Origin: Rhizobiaceae bacterium
GTDB lineage: Bacteria; Pseudomonadota; Alphaproteobacteria; Rhizobiales; Rhizobiaceae
NCBI GenBank assembly: GCA_023953905.1
Contig: JAMLJA010000003.1
Span: 248,001-312,000, forward strand
Reading direction: 5' to 3'
DNA length: 64,000 nt
Shown here: positions 28,026-37,191 of the stretch, piece by piece
How positions within the stretch are numbered: the first letter of the stretch is position 1
Layout of the letters: each line of letters opens with the position of its first letter
The notes under the pieces: generated by a model
What the model was told of the DNA's origin: nothing
The model's database searches: none
Seen by the model: the letters and a program-made list of their open reading frames with translations, nothing else
Position numbers and translations under genes: made by a program

Positions 28026-28041
28026 CCCCGAAGCTTCGGGG
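28026..28041. terminator. Perfect 16-bp palindrome after a small gene
   Basis: CCCCGAAGCTTCGGGG starts 4 bp beyond the stop codon of the small gene ending at 28046 (minus strand). It can fold as a 6-bp GC-rich stem with a 4-nt loop. No long U-tract follows, so it is a weak terminator or a 3'-end stabiliser. Confidence 0.45.
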
Positions 28042-28045
28042 GATT

Positions 28046-28333
28046 TCATACTTTGTAGAGACGCAAAGGTCGCTCCCGCGTGCGTGCGATGATCCTCTTT
28101 GCCTCCAGATCGAGCTGGACGGTCTTGGCCCACCAGCCTGCCCGGACCTGATCGACGAACAGGTCTTCCGGCACGAGTTCCGGCAATCGCGCATGGATCT
28201 CGGCGATGGTAAGCCCGGGCAATCCGTCAGGCACCACGGAAAGATAGGCCTGCCGCATCGTTTCATATCGCACGACGTCCACTTTCCGCGTCGTCCCCGG
28301 ATGGTTGATGTTTTCGACACTCACCCTGCTCAC
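28046..28333 (-). CDS. Small conserved hypothetical protein (DUF6958-like)
   Basis: A 95-residue soluble protein: MSRVSVENINHPGTTRKVDV followed by an alpha-rich domain with GLTIAEIHARLPELVPEDLF and GWWAKTVQLDLEAKRIIART. The second half reads like a winged-helix fold (TIAEIHARL then VQLDLEAKRII...PLRLYKV), so nucleic-acid binding is possible. I recall a DUF6958 family with this pattern but cannot confirm it. The start is a GTG with GGAGATGATGC upstream. It diverges from a DMT transporter. Confidence 0.75.
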   Translation of the reverse strand: MSRVSVENINHPGTTRKVDVVRYETMRQAYLSVVPDGLPGLTIAEIHARLPELVPEDLFVDQVRAGWWAKTVQLDLEAKRIIARTRERPLRLYKV

Positions 28334-28504
28334 GCATCATCTCCGAACCTGCCAAACACCTCCTAGGACGCGCGTGGCCTGTCTTTCCCGACACCGCATG
28401 TGTGAATTTCAGTTCCGGGCCGCTGAATCTCTGCTTCAATAGTTTTGCGTTGCTGGTGTGAGGCGGAAGCAATATCCACGCGACGACCTCAACAGGCGGC
28501 ACAC

Positions 28505-29395
28505 ATGACAAACATCAAGCGCCTCATCCCGGCGACCTTCGTCGTCCTCTGGGCGACAGGCTTTATCGGCGCGCGCTACGCGATGCCATGGTCGGAGCCC
28601 TTTACGTTTTTGGCGATCAGATTCGCCCTGGCGGCCTCGATCCTTCTTGCGCTCGCCCTGGTGCTCCGTTCACGCTGGCCCTCGCGCACCCAAGCCGCAC
28701 ACTCGCTCATCGCCGGCGCCCTGATGCATGGCGGCTATCTCGGAGCAGTGTTCTGGGCCATCAAGCACGGCATGCCGGCGGGAATCTCCGCGCTTATCGT
28801 GGGTCTGCAGCCGCTCGTGACCGCGCTGTTGGCGGGAGCTGTGCTCGGCGACAAGATTTTGCCCCGGCAATGGCTGGGGCTCGCGGTCGGCTTCGCGGGT
28901 GTCGTCATTGTGCTTTCGCCCAAGATCGGCGTGGCTGCGAGCGGCATTACTGGCGCGACACTCGCCGCAGGCTTCTTCTCGGTCGCGTCCATGAGCACCG
29001 GCACGATCTGGCAAAAGCGCAACGTCGCGTCGGCCGATCTGTTCACCGGAACCTTCTATCAATATCTCGGCGGCGCGCTGCCCATGGTTCTTGGGTCCTT
29101 CCTTCTGGAAACGCGCATTCTCACCTGGAACGGAGAATTGCTCTTCGCGATGGTATGGCTCGTCCTGGTGCTGTCGATTGGCGCCATCTTCCTTTTGATG
29201 GTGCTAATTCGCGAAGGTGAGATGGCGAAGGTGGCGTCCCTCTTCTATCTCGTACCAGCCGTGACCGCGGTCATCGCCTATTTCCTTTTTGGAGAGGAGA
29301 TGACCCCGGTGCAGATCGCAGGCATTGTCGTCGCCACAATAGGTGTCGGGTTGGCGACCGCTCAGCCTGGCTCCTTGTCGCGCGTGTCGAGATAG
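28505..29395 (+). CDS. DMT-superfamily transporter (EamA family)
   Basis: A 296-residue inner-membrane protein with ten predicted transmembrane segments and two EamA repeats. Typical features are PATFVVLWATGFIGARYAMP at the start, AGISALIVGLQPLVTALLAG before helix 4, and KVASLFYLVPAVTAVIAYFL with FGEEMTPVQIAGIVVATIGV at the end. The start is set at ATG 28505 (MTNIKRLIPATF); an upstream frame adds 20 non-conserved residues. Its 3' end overlaps the convergent YihY gene by 34 bp. Probably an exporter of an amino acid or a small metabolite. Confidence 0.9.
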   Translation: MTNIKRLIPATFVVLWATGFIGARYAMPWSEPFTFLAIRFALAASILLALALVLRSRWPSRTQAAHSLIAGALMHGGYLGAVFWAIKHGMPAGISALIVGLQPLVTALLAGAVLGDKILPRQWLGLAVGFAGVVIVLSPKIGVAASGITGATLAAGFFSVASMSTGTIWQKRNVASADLFTGTFYQYLGGALPMVLGSFLLETRILTWNGELLFAMVWLVLVLSIGAIFLLMVLIREGEMAKVASLFYLVPAVTAVIAYFLFGEEMTPVQIAGIVVATIGVGLATAQPGSLSRVSR

Positions 29396-30219
29396 CGCCG
29401 GATCGAGGCGTTCAATTCTCCGCCAAGAATGAAGATCATCGAGACGATGTAGAGAAACACGACCGCGATCATGATCGAGGCGAGACCCGCGTAGGTCGAT
29501 ACGTAGGATGAGAAATTGTTGAGATAGGCCGCGAACACGGAGGACCCGATCAGCCAGCCAATCAGCGTGAAGATGATACCGGGCACGATATCGAGCAGCG
29601 GGCGTTTGCCGTCAGGCAGCCAAATGTGAACGGCCACCAGTCCCATCACAATGACTGTCGACGCGATAATGAACCGCCAGATGGTGATGGTGCCCATATA
29701 GGGCCGGACCCATTCGAGTTGCGTTTCAAGGAAGCGGGCAATTAGGGGTGCGAAGACGAGCAATATACTGATCAAAACGAATCCGATCGTCGCAATCAGC
29801 ACGAAGCCTAGGCTCTGCGTGCGCCTGAACCAGATCGAGCGGGTCTCGGTCACCCGATAGGCACGGTTTAGCGACGTGCGAAGTGCTTCGATGCCGTTGG
29901 ATGCAAAGAATGCCGCCAATGCGACGCCATAGGTCAATAGATCGCCGCGCTGGATAGTGAGAACGTTGACCACCTCGCGCGCAATCGGTTCGGCGATCTG
30001 TTCGGGCCAGGTGTCGAAAACCAGATGCACTGCCGTATCGGAAAATGCTTGCGCTCCAAGAAAGCTCGCCAATGTGGTTGCAAAGATCAGGAATGGAAAA
30101 AGCGCCATAAGCGCCGAGATGGCGAGATAGCTCGCCATCGCCCATCCATCGTCGTCATTGAAATGGCTTACCGCATTCCAGATAATACGCCGCAACGCGA
30201 CCAGACTACGCATCCCCAA
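29362..30219 (-). CDS. YihY/BrkB-family membrane protein
   Basis: The 285-residue membrane protein belongs to the YihY/virulence-factor-BrkB family. It has six hydrophobic segments, beginning with ASYLAISALMALFPFLIFAT (typical conserved first helix) and including FVLISILLVFAPLIARFL and IMIAVVFLYIVSMIFILGGE near the end. The family was once called ribonuclease BN, but that activity belongs to another protein; function is unknown, possibly transport. It overlaps the convergent DMT gene and diverges from an SDR gene 88 bp away. Confidence 0.92.
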   Translation of the reverse strand: MGMRSLVALRRIIWNAVSHFNDDDGWAMASYLAISALMALFPFLIFATTLASFLGAQAFSDTAVHLVFDTWPEQIAEPIAREVVNVLTIQRGDLLTYGVALAAFFASNGIEALRTSLNRAYRVTETRSIWFRRTQSLGFVLIATIGFVLISILLVFAPLIARFLETQLEWVRPYMGTITIWRFIIASTVIVMGLVAVHIWLPDGKRPLLDIVPGIIFTLIGWLIGSSVFAAYLNNFSSYVSTYAGLASIMIAVVFLYIVSMIFILGGELNASIRRYLDTRDKEPG

Positions 30220-30307
30220 TAGTTCGGCCTCTTCGGTCGTTGTTTCTCATCTTCGAATATGGGAAGGGATTGCCGTCATTAGCAAGCTTTCGCAACCTGC
30301 GAAGGGA

Positions 30308-31144
30308 ATGAACCGCACTTTGCGCACAATCATCGTCACCGGCGCCTCGTCCGGAATCGGGGCCTATTGCGCCCGTTCGCTGAAGCGAGACGGATGGCGC
30401 GTCTTCGCCACCGCACGCAGGCCGGAAGACCTCTCGGCACTCGAGGCCGATGGCATAGAGGCATTCTATCTCGACTATACCAAGCCAGAATCCATCGCCG
30501 CCCTTGTCGACACCGTGCTGGCGCGCACGGGCGGTACCCTTGATGCGTTATACAACAATGGCGCCTACGCGCAGGCCGGCGCCGTCGAGGACCTGCCCGT
30601 CGAGGCGCTCCGTGCGCAGTTCGAGACGAATGTCTTCGGATGGCACGATCTTACCCGCCGTGTGGTGCAAGTCATGCGAAAACAGGGACATGGCCGGATC
30701 GTGCATTGCTCGTCTATTCTGGGCCTCATGCCCGTCAAGTTTCGCGGCGCATATTCAGCTTCCAAGCACGCGATCGAGGGCTTGATGCTCTGCCTGAGGG
30801 CAGAACTCGCTGGCTCCGGCATTGAGGTCTCGCTCATCGAGCCTGGCCCCATAGTGTCAAGAATTGCCTCGAATGGCCTGCCGTTCTTCGAGCGTAACAT
30901 CGATCATGACACCTCGTTTCATCGCGAGGCATATCGCGCACAGCTTGCGCGTTTGCGCAGCGGCGGCACCAAGTCGCGTTTCAAACTGGAACCTGATGCC
31001 GTTTATACTGTATTGCGACACGCTTTGGAGCATCCGAGGCCAAGGCCGCACTATGTCGTCACTCTGCCCGCCAAGATAGGTACGATTCTGAAACGGCTCC
31101 TGCCGTCTTCCCTCTTCTACCGCCTGACCGCGTCGCAGGGTTGA
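30308..31144 (+). CDS. Short-chain dehydrogenase/reductase
   Basis: The 278-residue NAD(P)-dependent oxidoreductase has TGASSGIGAYCARSL as the cofactor-binding glycine motif, NNGAYAQAGAVEDL (NNAG equivalent), catalytic Ser in HCSSILGLM and YSASK as the Tyr-x3-Lys pair. The C-terminal LFYRLTASQG region is longer than in FabG-type enzymes, as in the classical SDRs acting on larger or sterol-like substrates. The start ATG at 30308 was chosen because family similarity begins there; the ribosome site (GAAGG) is close. A short membrane protein and an adenosyltransferase follow on the same strand. Confidence 0.9.
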   Translation: MNRTLRTIIVTGASSGIGAYCARSLKRDGWRVFATARRPEDLSALEADGIEAFYLDYTKPESIAALVDTVLARTGGTLDALYNNGAYAQAGAVEDLPVEALRAQFETNVFGWHDLTRRVVQVMRKQGHGRIVHCSSILGLMPVKFRGAYSASKHAIEGLMLCLRAELAGSGIEVSLIEPGPIVSRIASNGLPFFERNIDHDTSFHREAYRAQLARLRSGGTKSRFKLEPDAVYTVLRHALEHPRPRPHYVVTLPAKIGTILKRLLPSSLFYRLTASQG

Positions 31145-31167
31145 ATTCGCAAGATTGGACAATTCCG

Positions 31168-31365
31168 ATGGCAACACTCTTCAATATACTGGCGATCATC
31201 GTCATGGTGGCGGTGGTCGCAGTGCTTCTTCGAGGGCTGATCAACCTTCTCAAGGGAGGATCGGGCTCCACCTCGAACAAGCTGATGCAGGCGCGCGTGT
31301 TCTTGCAGTTCATAGCGCTTTGCCTGATCTTGCTGGCCGTCTATTTCCAGCGGCATAGCAGCTGA
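31168..31365 (+). CDS. Twin transmembrane-segment small protein
   Basis: A 65-residue protein with two membrane segments (NILAIIVMVAVVAVLLRGLI and FLQFIALCLILLAVYFQ) separated by a short loop GGSGSTSNKLMQARV. It matches the small HIG1-like 'twin transmembrane' proteins that in rhizobia sit directly before the cob(I)alamin adenosyltransferase gene. The start is ATG 31168. It is 13 bp upstream of that gene, probably one operon. Function unknown. Confidence 0.85.
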   Translation: MATLFNILAIIVMVAVVAVLLRGLINLLKGGSGSTSNKLMQARVFLQFIALCLILLAVYFQRHSS

Positions 31366-31378
31366 CAAGAGCGCGGCC

Positions 31379-31948
31379 GTGGTCAAGCTGAACAAGATCT
31401 ACACGAAGACCGGAGACCAGGGCACGACGGGCCTCGGCACGGGTGAACGTCGTTCAAAGGCCGACTTGCGGATCGAAGCTTTCGGCACAGTCGACGAGAC
31501 AAATAGCTGTATCGGCCTTGCACGATTGCACACTGCCGGCTCAGACCTCGATTCCATTCTCGCGCGCATCCAGAACGAACTGTTCGACCTCGGCGCAGAT
31601 CTCTGCGTACCGGACGATGGCAAGCCGCTTGAATACGAACCGCTGCGCATCATCGCCTCTCAGGTAGAGCGGCTTGAGGCCGACATCGACCTCTTGAACG
31701 GGCCCATGAAGCCGCTCAAGTCGTTCATACTGCCCGGTGGTGCACCCGCCGCCGCCTACCTTCATCTCGCCCGGACCATAGCGCGTCGCGCCGAACGACT
31801 GATGGTGGCGCTTGCCGAGCGTGAACGGGTCGGCGCAGAGGCGCTGAAATACATCAATCGACTGTCGGACTTCCTGTTCGTGGCGGCACGTGCCGCCAAT
31901 GACAACGGAAATGCCGACGTGCTATGGGTGCCCGGTCAGAGCCGCTAG
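31379..31948 (+). CDS. Cob(I)yrinic acid a,c-diamide adenosyltransferase (PduO type)
   Basis: The 189-residue enzyme transfers the adenosyl group of ATP to reduced corrinoid, making adenosylcobalamin. Its trimeric PduO family is recognised by TKTGDQGTTGLGTGERRSKA at the N-terminus, FGTVDETNSCIGLAR, and the C-terminal RAERLMVALAERE...LKYINRLSDFLFVAAR with the cofactor-handling region. Start is a GTG at 31379. The product would serve the B12-dependent mutase encoded at 37.5-43.3 kb in the same window. Neighbours (twin-TM protein upstream, rhomboid downstream, etfBA further on) form a conserved rhizobial arrangement. No cobalamin riboswitch is visible upstream. Confidence 0.95.
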   Translation: MVKLNKIYTKTGDQGTTGLGTGERRSKADLRIEAFGTVDETNSCIGLARLHTAGSDLDSILARIQNELFDLGADLCVPDDGKPLEYEPLRIIASQVERLEADIDLLNGPMKPLKSFILPGGAPAAAYLHLARTIARRAERLMVALAERERVGAEALKYINRLSDFLFVAARAANDNGNADVLWVPGQSR

Positions 31949-31981
31949 AGGGAGGCTGGCTCCGGCAAGGTCGAGGGGCTC

Positions 31982-32752
31982 ATGTTCATTCCGCTGCACG
32001 ATGCGAACAGCCTGAAGCGGATTCGCTTCCAGTATGTGACGTTCGGGCTTATTGCCGCAAATGTCGTCATTTTCGCGCTCACCGCCTTGGGCAGCGAAAG
32101 CAGCCAGATAGCCGCAGTCCTTGGCTTCGGCTACATCCCATCCGTTGTTTCCGACACGGTTGAACTGCCTCCCGAATATGTAATCCTTCCCGAAGACCTC
32201 ACCTATGTAACCTATGCATTCCTGCATAGCGACATCTGGCATCTCGGGGGAAACATGCTGTTTCTTTGGGTCTTCGGCGACAATGTCGAGGACGCGTTGG
32301 GGCATTTCCGGTTTCTTGCGTTCTACATCCTCTGCGCCATCGCTGGCGCAGCATTTCATGGGTTCATCGCCCCTGTGTCACAGGTCCCGCTAATTGGCGC
32401 GTCCGGAGCCATCGCGGGCGTGGTGACGGCCTATCTGATCCTGCATCCCCGCGTGAAGATATGGGTCCTCGCTTTTGGCCGTATTCCGCTGCGCATACCG
32501 GCCTACATTACGCTCGCTCTCTGGATCGCGTTCCAGTTTTTCATGTTTCTGACGGGTGGCGACGAGCAGGTGTCCTGGGCCTGCCATATCGGCGGCATTG
32601 TCGCAGGCGCCATTCTGGTTCTCCTGCTCAAGCGCGCCGACGTGCCGGTCCTCGACAAGGAAATCGTCACGCCCCGTGCTGCCGTCGTGGAACAGCCAAG
32701 CGCGGTTCGCCCCAAGGACGCGCAACCGGTTGCTCGGTGGGGAAGGCAATAG
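31982..32752 (+). CDS. Rhomboid-family intramembrane serine protease
   Basis: The 256-residue membrane protein has at least six helices. The catalytic Ser lies in IGASGAIAGVVTAYL (GxSG) and the catalytic His in SWACHIGGIVAGAILVLLL. HSDIWHLGGNMLFLWVFGDN is the conserved His-Asn region of helix 2. It should cleave single-pass membrane proteins within the bilayer. The start is ATG 31982 with GAGGGGCTC upstream. It lies 33 bp beyond the adenosyltransferase gene, likely in the same operon. The tail after residue 220 is soluble and unstructured. Confidence 0.94.
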   Translation: MFIPLHDANSLKRIRFQYVTFGLIAANVVIFALTALGSESSQIAAVLGFGYIPSVVSDTVELPPEYVILPEDLTYVTYAFLHSDIWHLGGNMLFLWVFGDNVEDALGHFRFLAFYILCAIAGAAFHGFIAPVSQVPLIGASGAIAGVVTAYLILHPRVKIWVLAFGRIPLRIPAYITLALWIAFQFFMFLTGGDEQVSWACHIGGIVAGAILVLLLKRADVPVLDKEIVTPRAAVVEQPSAVRPKDAQPVARWGRQ

Positions 32753-32817
32753 ACCTTCGGCCACCGGGCCGTTTCCTTCGGTAATTTCCGTTTCACCCCC
32801 ATCAAGCCGGTCAAATC

Positions 32818-33708
32818 ATGTCGCTGCGCACAAACCCCAGCTTTCGCGGTCCGCTCTTCATGCTGCTGGCGACCGGCGCCTATGTCGTCAACGATACGAT
32901 GATGAAGCTCGCGACCGAGAGCCTGCCGCCCTATCAGGTCCTGATGCTGAGAGGCGTCGCGGGCCTGATCTGGGGTTTGCCGCTGCTCTTCATTCTCGGC
33001 TACGGGAGGCATCTGCGGCAAATGTTCGATACTCGCGTTCTGGCGCGCAATCTTTGTGAAACGGCCGCCGTCTGCTGCTTCGTCGTCGCACTCGCCAAAA
33101 TGCCGATCGCCGACGTCACCGCGCTTGGACAGGTGACACCCCTTGTCGTGCTGATCGGCGCAGCGCTCATATTGCGCGAGCCGATCGCGCGCATTTCGAT
33201 CGTCTTGATCGCCTGTGGCTTTGTTGGCGCCCTGATGGTCGCCCAACCAACCGGTGACGGCATCTCGATCTACGCAATTCTGGCGCTCGCGAATGCAGTG
33301 CTCGCTGCCGTGCGCGATCTGGTGGGCCGACGTGTCCCTTCTACGATCCCCGGCATGATCGTTGCGATATCGGCAATTCTTGTGGTCTTTGTCGGCGCCG
33401 GAGTAGGGCATGTGCTGCTTGAGGAATGGAGGCCCCTCACTGGCGGGGCGGTCATTCTGTTGCTCGGTGCCGGGTTGTTCCTGATTTTCGGCCATTTTTT
33501 CATCTTCATGGCCTATCGCGTGGGAACAACGAGCACTGTCGCACCTTTCTTCTACTCGTTCACGGTTTGGGCGGTGATCTCGGGGGTCGTCGTGTTTGGG
33601 CATCTTCCAAATTTGCTCGCGCTTCTCGGCATCCTGCTCGTCGTGGCGAGCGGATTGACAATCGTCTTCCTTGACGGACGGCGCAGGAGGCTGGTGCCCG
33701 TGACTTGA
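32818..33708 (+). CDS. DMT-superfamily transporter (EamA family)
   Basis: A 296-residue protein with ten transmembrane segments and the EamA fold: FMLLATGAYVVNDTMMKLAT at the first helix, KMPIADVTALGQVTPLVVLI before helix 4, and GTTSTVAPFFYSFTVWAVIS in the second repeat. It is the third DMT transporter in this window. It lies 65 bp after the rhomboid gene. The substrate is unknown. No ribosome site of note precedes the ATG. Confidence 0.9.
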   Translation: MSLRTNPSFRGPLFMLLATGAYVVNDTMMKLATESLPPYQVLMLRGVAGLIWGLPLLFILGYGRHLRQMFDTRVLARNLCETAAVCCFVVALAKMPIADVTALGQVTPLVVLIGAALILREPIARISIVLIACGFVGALMVAQPTGDGISIYAILALANAVLAAVRDLVGRRVPSTIPGMIVAISAILVVFVGAGVGHVLLEEWRPLTGGAVILLLGAGLFLIFGHFFIFMAYRVGTTSTVAPFFYSFTVWAVISGVVVFGHLPNLLALLGILLVVASGLTIVFLDGRRRRLVPVT

Positions 33709-33772
33709 TGGCGGCGCGGCGGAATCGGCTTCAGGTAAGCGGAATTCAAACGGTTTGAGGCCACGACGCGTA

Positions 33773-33801
33773 TTGACGCCCGTTTTACCTCTGACTAGAC
33801 G
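33773..33801 (+). promoter_or_regulatory. Putative housekeeping promoter of etfBA
   Basis: A -35-like TTGACG (33773-33778) and a -10-like TAGACG (33796-33801) are 17 bp apart, 140 bp upstream of etfB. A CAAACGGTTTG dyad lies about 25 bp further upstream. The match is reasonable for an alphaproteobacterial sigma-70-type promoter. Confidence 0.5.
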
Positions 33802-33941
33802 AGTGCCAGTCATCGTCGATCGATCGGTCCCAAGCCGCTCGAAAAGTCTTATCCGGCACCGGCAATGTCGTTCTCCAGACTGTATGTGGGGCCGGCATAT
33901 CTGTTGGACTGGCCGGATTTTTAGGGAAGAGGTGCACACGC

Positions 33942-34691
33942 ATGAAAGTACTGGTGCCTGTTAAGCGGGTTGTCGATTACAACGTGAAGATCCGTGTGAA
34001 GAGCGACGGTTCTGGCGTTGAACTTGCCAATGTGAAGATGTCGATGAACCCGTTCGACGAGATCGCGGTCGAAGAAGCGATCCGTTTGAAGGAAGCGGGC
34101 AAGGTCGAGGAAATCGTTGTCGTGTCGATCGGGCCGGCACAGGCGGCAGAGACACTGCGTACCGCGCTTGCCATGGGCGCCGACCGCGCGATCCTGGTCA
34201 AGGTCGACGGCGAAATCGAGCCTCTCGGTGTTGCCAAGGTGCTGAAAGGCGTCGCAGATGCAGAGCAGCCTGGCCTCGTCATCCTTGGCAAGCAGGCGAT
34301 CGACGACGATGCCAACCAGACCGGTCAGATGCTCTCGGCCCTTCTGGGCTGGAGCCAGGCAACTTTCGCCTCCAAGGTCGAGATTGACGGAGAGAGCGCA
34401 AAAGTCACGCGTGAAGTCGATGGCGGTCTGCAGGTGATCGAGGTGAAGCTGCCGGCCATCGTGACGACCGATCTTCGTCTGAATCAGCCGCGTTATGCTT
34501 CCCTGCCGAACATCATGAAGGCGAAGAAGAAGCCGCTGGACGAAAAGACGGCTGCGGATTTCGGTGCGGATGTTTCGCCGCGCCTCAAGGTGTTGAAGAC
34601 CGAGGAGCCGGGTGGCCGCAAGGCGGGCGTGAAGGTTGGCTCTGTCGCCGAACTGGTCGACAAGCTGAAGAACGAAGCCGGCGTGCTCTAG
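33942..34691 (+). CDS. etfB: Electron transfer flavoprotein subunit beta
   Basis: The 249-residue beta chain pairs with EtfA to pass electrons from acyl-CoA and related dehydrogenases to ETF:quinone oxidoreductase. It starts [20 protein letters not shown] and contains [41 protein letters not shown] (AMP-site region) and the C-terminal [21 protein letters not shown], which is the dehydrogenase-docking signature. GAGGTG lies before the start. It forms an operon with etfA 75 bp downstream. Confidence 0.97.
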   Translation: MKVLVPVKRVVDYNVKIRVKSDGSGVELANVKMSMNPFDEIAVEEAIRLKEAGKVEEIVVVSIGPAQAAETLRTALAMGADRAILVKVDGEIEPLGVAKVLKGVADAEQPGLVILGKQAIDDDANQTGQMLSALLGWSQATFASKVEIDGESAKVTREVDGGLQVIEVKLPAIVTTDLRLNQPRYASLPNIMKAKKKPLDEKTAADFGADVSPRLKVLKTEEPGGRKAGVKVGSVAELVDKLKNEAGVL

Positions 34692-34766
34692 GCCCGTCCT
34701 CCCGCAAGCCGAAAGCCTGCGGGATCTGCAGAACGGGCAACACCAAGAGATTTGAAGGACCAAGAC

Positions 34767-35696
34767 ATGGCAATTCTGCTTATCGCCGAACATGACAATG
34801 CGACGCTGTCGGACCAGACGGCCAAGGCGCTATCGGCGGCGCTGAAGATCGGCTCGGATGTCGATGTGCTGGTGGCCGGCAAGGACGCGAAGCCTGCGGC
34901 GGAAGCGGCCGCCAAGCTGAAGGGCGTCAGGAAAGTGCTTCTGGCAGAGGCCGACGCGCTCGCCGAGCGGTTGGCCGAGCCTCTGGCCGCCACCATCGTC
35001 TCGCTCGCAGGCGACTATGACGCCATCGTGGCCGCCGCGACCGCAGCCGGCAAGAATGTGATGCCGCGGGTGGCTGCCCTGCTCGACGTCATGCAGGTCT
35101 CGGAAATCATCGAAGTGGTTTCCGCAGACACCTTCAAGCGTCCGATCTATGCCGGCAACGCCATTCAGACGGTGCAGTCCGGCGACGCAAAGAAGGTGAT
35201 CACGGTGCGCACGGCTTCATTCTCGGCAGCGGGCGAAGGTGGCTCGGCCTCGGTCGAGAGCGTCGATGCCGCCGCCGATCCGTCACTGTCGAGCTTCGTC
35301 GAGAACAAGCTGTCGGAGAGCGACCGGCCAGAACTCACCTCGGCCAAGATCATCATCTCGGGTGGCCGCGCTCTGGGATCGTCGGAGAAGTTCCAGGAGG
35401 TTATCCTCCCCGTCGCCGACAAGCTGGGTGCAGCCGTCGGTGCGTCCCGTGCCGCGGTCGACGCGGGCTATGCGCCCAATGACTGGCAGGTCGGCCAGAC
35501 CGGCAAGGTTGTCGCCCCCGATCTCTACATTGCCGTGGGTATTTCCGGCGCCATCCAGCATCTGGCCGGCATGAAAGACTCCAAGGTCATCGTCGCCATC
35601 AACAAGGACGAGGAAGCCCCGATCTTCCAGGTCGCCGATTACGGCCTCGTCGGCGACCTCTTCACCATCCTGCCCGAACTCGAAAAATCGATTTGA
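34767..35696 (+). CDS. etfA: Electron transfer flavoprotein subunit alpha
   Basis: The 309-residue alpha chain carries the FAD. The C-terminal FAD-binding domain shows [58 protein letters not shown] and [20 protein letters not shown], all classic. The N-terminal domain ([11 protein letters not shown]...) pairs with EtfB. The start is ATG 34767 with GAAGGA upstream; a TTG five codons earlier is less likely. It is followed 22 bp later by a 3-hydroxyacyl-CoA-dehydrogenase-like gene, so all three are likely co-transcribed. Confidence 0.97.
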   Translation: MAILLIAEHDNATLSDQTAKALSAALKIGSDVDVLVAGKDAKPAAEAAAKLKGVRKVLLAEADALAERLAEPLAATIVSLAGDYDAIVAAATAAGKNVMPRVAALLDVMQVSEIIEVVSADTFKRPIYAGNAIQTVQSGDAKKVITVRTASFSAAGEGGSASVESVDAAADPSLSSFVENKLSESDRPELTSAKIIISGGRALGSSEKFQEVILPVADKLGAAVGASRAAVDAGYAPNDWQVGQTGKVVAPDLYIAVGISGAIQHLAGMKDSKVIVAINKDEEAPIFQVADYGLVGDLFTILPELEKSI

Positions 35697-35718
35697 AGCT
35701 GAGCCAGAGGTTTCTCAC

Positions 35719-36660
35719 ATGAAGGACATCAAGACAGTCGCCGTCGTCGGTACCGGAACCATCGGTGCCGGCTGGGCCGCCTTTTTTCTTTCCCGGGGCT
35801 ATTGCGTCCGCGCCTACGATCCCTCGCCACAAAGTCTTGCGTCACTGCGGGGAAGCATTGCCAAGGCCTGGCCAATCCTGCGTGAACTCGATACCTCAGT
35901 GCCTGAGTTGATCCCTGACATCCTGTTAGCCGGCAGTCTGGCTGAAGCCCTTGAGGGAGCGGATTTCGTGCAGGAATCGGGACCCGAGAGCGAGGAATTG
36001 AAGATCAAGCTCTTTTCGGAAATGGATGCAGCCGCAGATCCCTCTACGATCATCGCGTCAAGCTCGTCGAGCCTGCTCGTCTCGCGCCTGCAATCGGCTT
36101 GCGCGCATCCCGAACGCTGCCTCGTCGGGCATCCGTTCAATCCGCCATACCTCGTGCCGCTGGTGGAAATCGTCGCCGGACCGCTGACCGCCCCCTGGGC
36201 CATTGAGACTGCCGAAAGCTTCTATCGCGCCGCCGGAAAGCAGCCTCTGATATTAGCCAAGGAAATCACGGGCTACATCGCCAACCGCCTGCAAAACGCG
36301 GTGTTCAAGGAAGCGATGCATCTCGTGCAGGTCGGCGCGGCGACGATCCACGACATCGACGCGGCCGTCCGATATGGACCCGGCCTGCGCTGGGCCTTCA
36401 TGGGTCCGTTTCTGACCTATGCGCTCGGCGGCGGACAGGGTGGCATGAAACGCTATTTCGAGATATTCGCGGAGGAGTTGGAAACCAGCTGGAAGGATCT
36501 TGGCGAGCCGACCATAACCGATGATCTGCGAGACACCGTCATTGCGCAAGCCGAAGCATTCTTTAAACAGCGCACGATCCAGGATGTCGCAGAGCGGCGG
36601 GACCTTGCTCTGCTGGATGTCGTCCGGGCAGCGGCCAAAGCCGATCTCACAGGTGGATGA
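35719..36660 (+). CDS. L-carnitine dehydrogenase-like 3-hydroxyacyl dehydrogenase
   Basis: A 313-residue NAD-dependent dehydrogenase. The Rossmann motif is [78 protein letters not shown] and [20 protein letters not shown] match L-carnitine dehydrogenase (LcdH) better than standard 3-hydroxybutyryl-CoA dehydrogenase, which usually follows etfBA in rhizobia. It would oxidise L-carnitine or a 3-hydroxyacyl group to the 3-oxo form. A convergent hot-dog thioesterase lies next door; LcdH enzymes are often found with, or fused to, such thioesterases. The beta-keto acid cleavage enzyme of carnitine breakdown is not seen here. Confidence 0.8.
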   Translation: MKDIKTVAVVGTGTIGAGWAAFFLSRGYCVRAYDPSPQSLASLRGSIAKAWPILRELDTSVPELIPDILLAGSLAEALEGADFVQESGPESEELKIKLFSEMDAAADPSTIIASSSSSLLVSRLQSACAHPERCLVGHPFNPPYLVPLVEIVAGPLTAPWAIETAESFYRAAGKQPLILAKEITGYIANRLQNAVFKEAMHLVQVGAATIHDIDAAVRYGPGLRWAFMGPFLTYALGGGQGGMKRYFEIFAEELETSWKDLGEPTITDDLRDTVIAQAEAFFKQRTIQDVAERRDLALLDVVRAAAKADLTGG

Positions 36661-36669
36661 ATATGATTT

Positions 36670-36701
36670 GCGGCGCGCGGAACATCAGTTCCCCGCGCCG
36701 C
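36670..36701. terminator. GC-rich hairpin between convergent genes
   Basis: Two 14-nt arms (36670-36683 and 36688-36701; cores GCGGCGCG and CGCGCCGC) pair with one mismatch around a 4-nt loop. It overlaps the last codons of the thioesterase gene and lies 10 bp beyond the dehydrogenase stop, so it could stop transcription from both sides. There is no strong T-run on either strand. Confidence 0.5.
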
Positions 36702-37191
36702 GTGATCCGAGACGCCGTCCAAGCACCACGGTATCATCGAAATGGCCTGGTGCCGGCAATTGCGCGTGCAGGGTCTTCAAGGCCTCAAACCCAGCGGCTG
36801 CAAACTCCGGAAACTCGGCGCTTCGCGCCAGGCTGGAATCGACATGGATCGAAACAATATGCGCGGTGGCCGCGACCTTATTGCTTTCCTGCTCGCAAAT
36901 CTCGCAGAAAATATGGGTCCGCTTGCGGTCGAAATCGATGAGCCGCGCACGAACCTCAATGGTGTTCCCGGTCCGGATTTCGCTCAGGTAGAAGAAGCGG
37001 CTTTCGATCACATAGTCCGACCTGGAATTGGTCTTGCGGAAGGACAGATCGAGTCCGACCGAGGCGTAGATCGCGTCGATCGCTGGGTCTGCTGCCATGG
37101 CATAGGCAGCGTAGTTCACATGCCCGTTATAGTCTCGCCAGGCAGGCTCGATCGTTGATGCGACGACGACGGGGGAGGATTGTTTAATCAT
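36685..37191 (-). CDS. Acyl-CoA thioesterase-like hot-dog protein
   Basis: The 168-residue 4HBT-type thioesterase has the hot-dog signature EPAWRDYNGHVNYAAYAMAA, with the typical D-x-N-G-H-V-N, and a second half with AATAHIVSIHVDSSL. It resembles the betainyl-CoA/3-oxo-acyl thioesterases found with carnitine dehydrogenases. It lies convergent to the LcdH-like gene and faces the B12-mutase operon's 3' end. Its start codon is inside an inverted repeat that could be an operator. The substrate is inferred only from context. Confidence 0.82.
   Translation of the reverse strand: MIKQSSPVVVASTIEPAWRDYNGHVNYAAYAMAADPAIDAIYASVGLDLSFRKTNSRSDYVIESRFFYLSEIRTGNTIEVRARLIDFDRKRTHIFCEICEQESNKVAATAHIVSIHVDSSLARSAEFPEFAAAGFEALKTLHAQLPAPGHFDDTVVLGRRLGSRGAGN

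Noticed and set aside
32503..33939. 478-codon minus-strand frame across the DMT transporter and the etfB upstream region
   Set aside because: Composition is that of an antisense frame to a membrane protein; no domain and no ribosome site.
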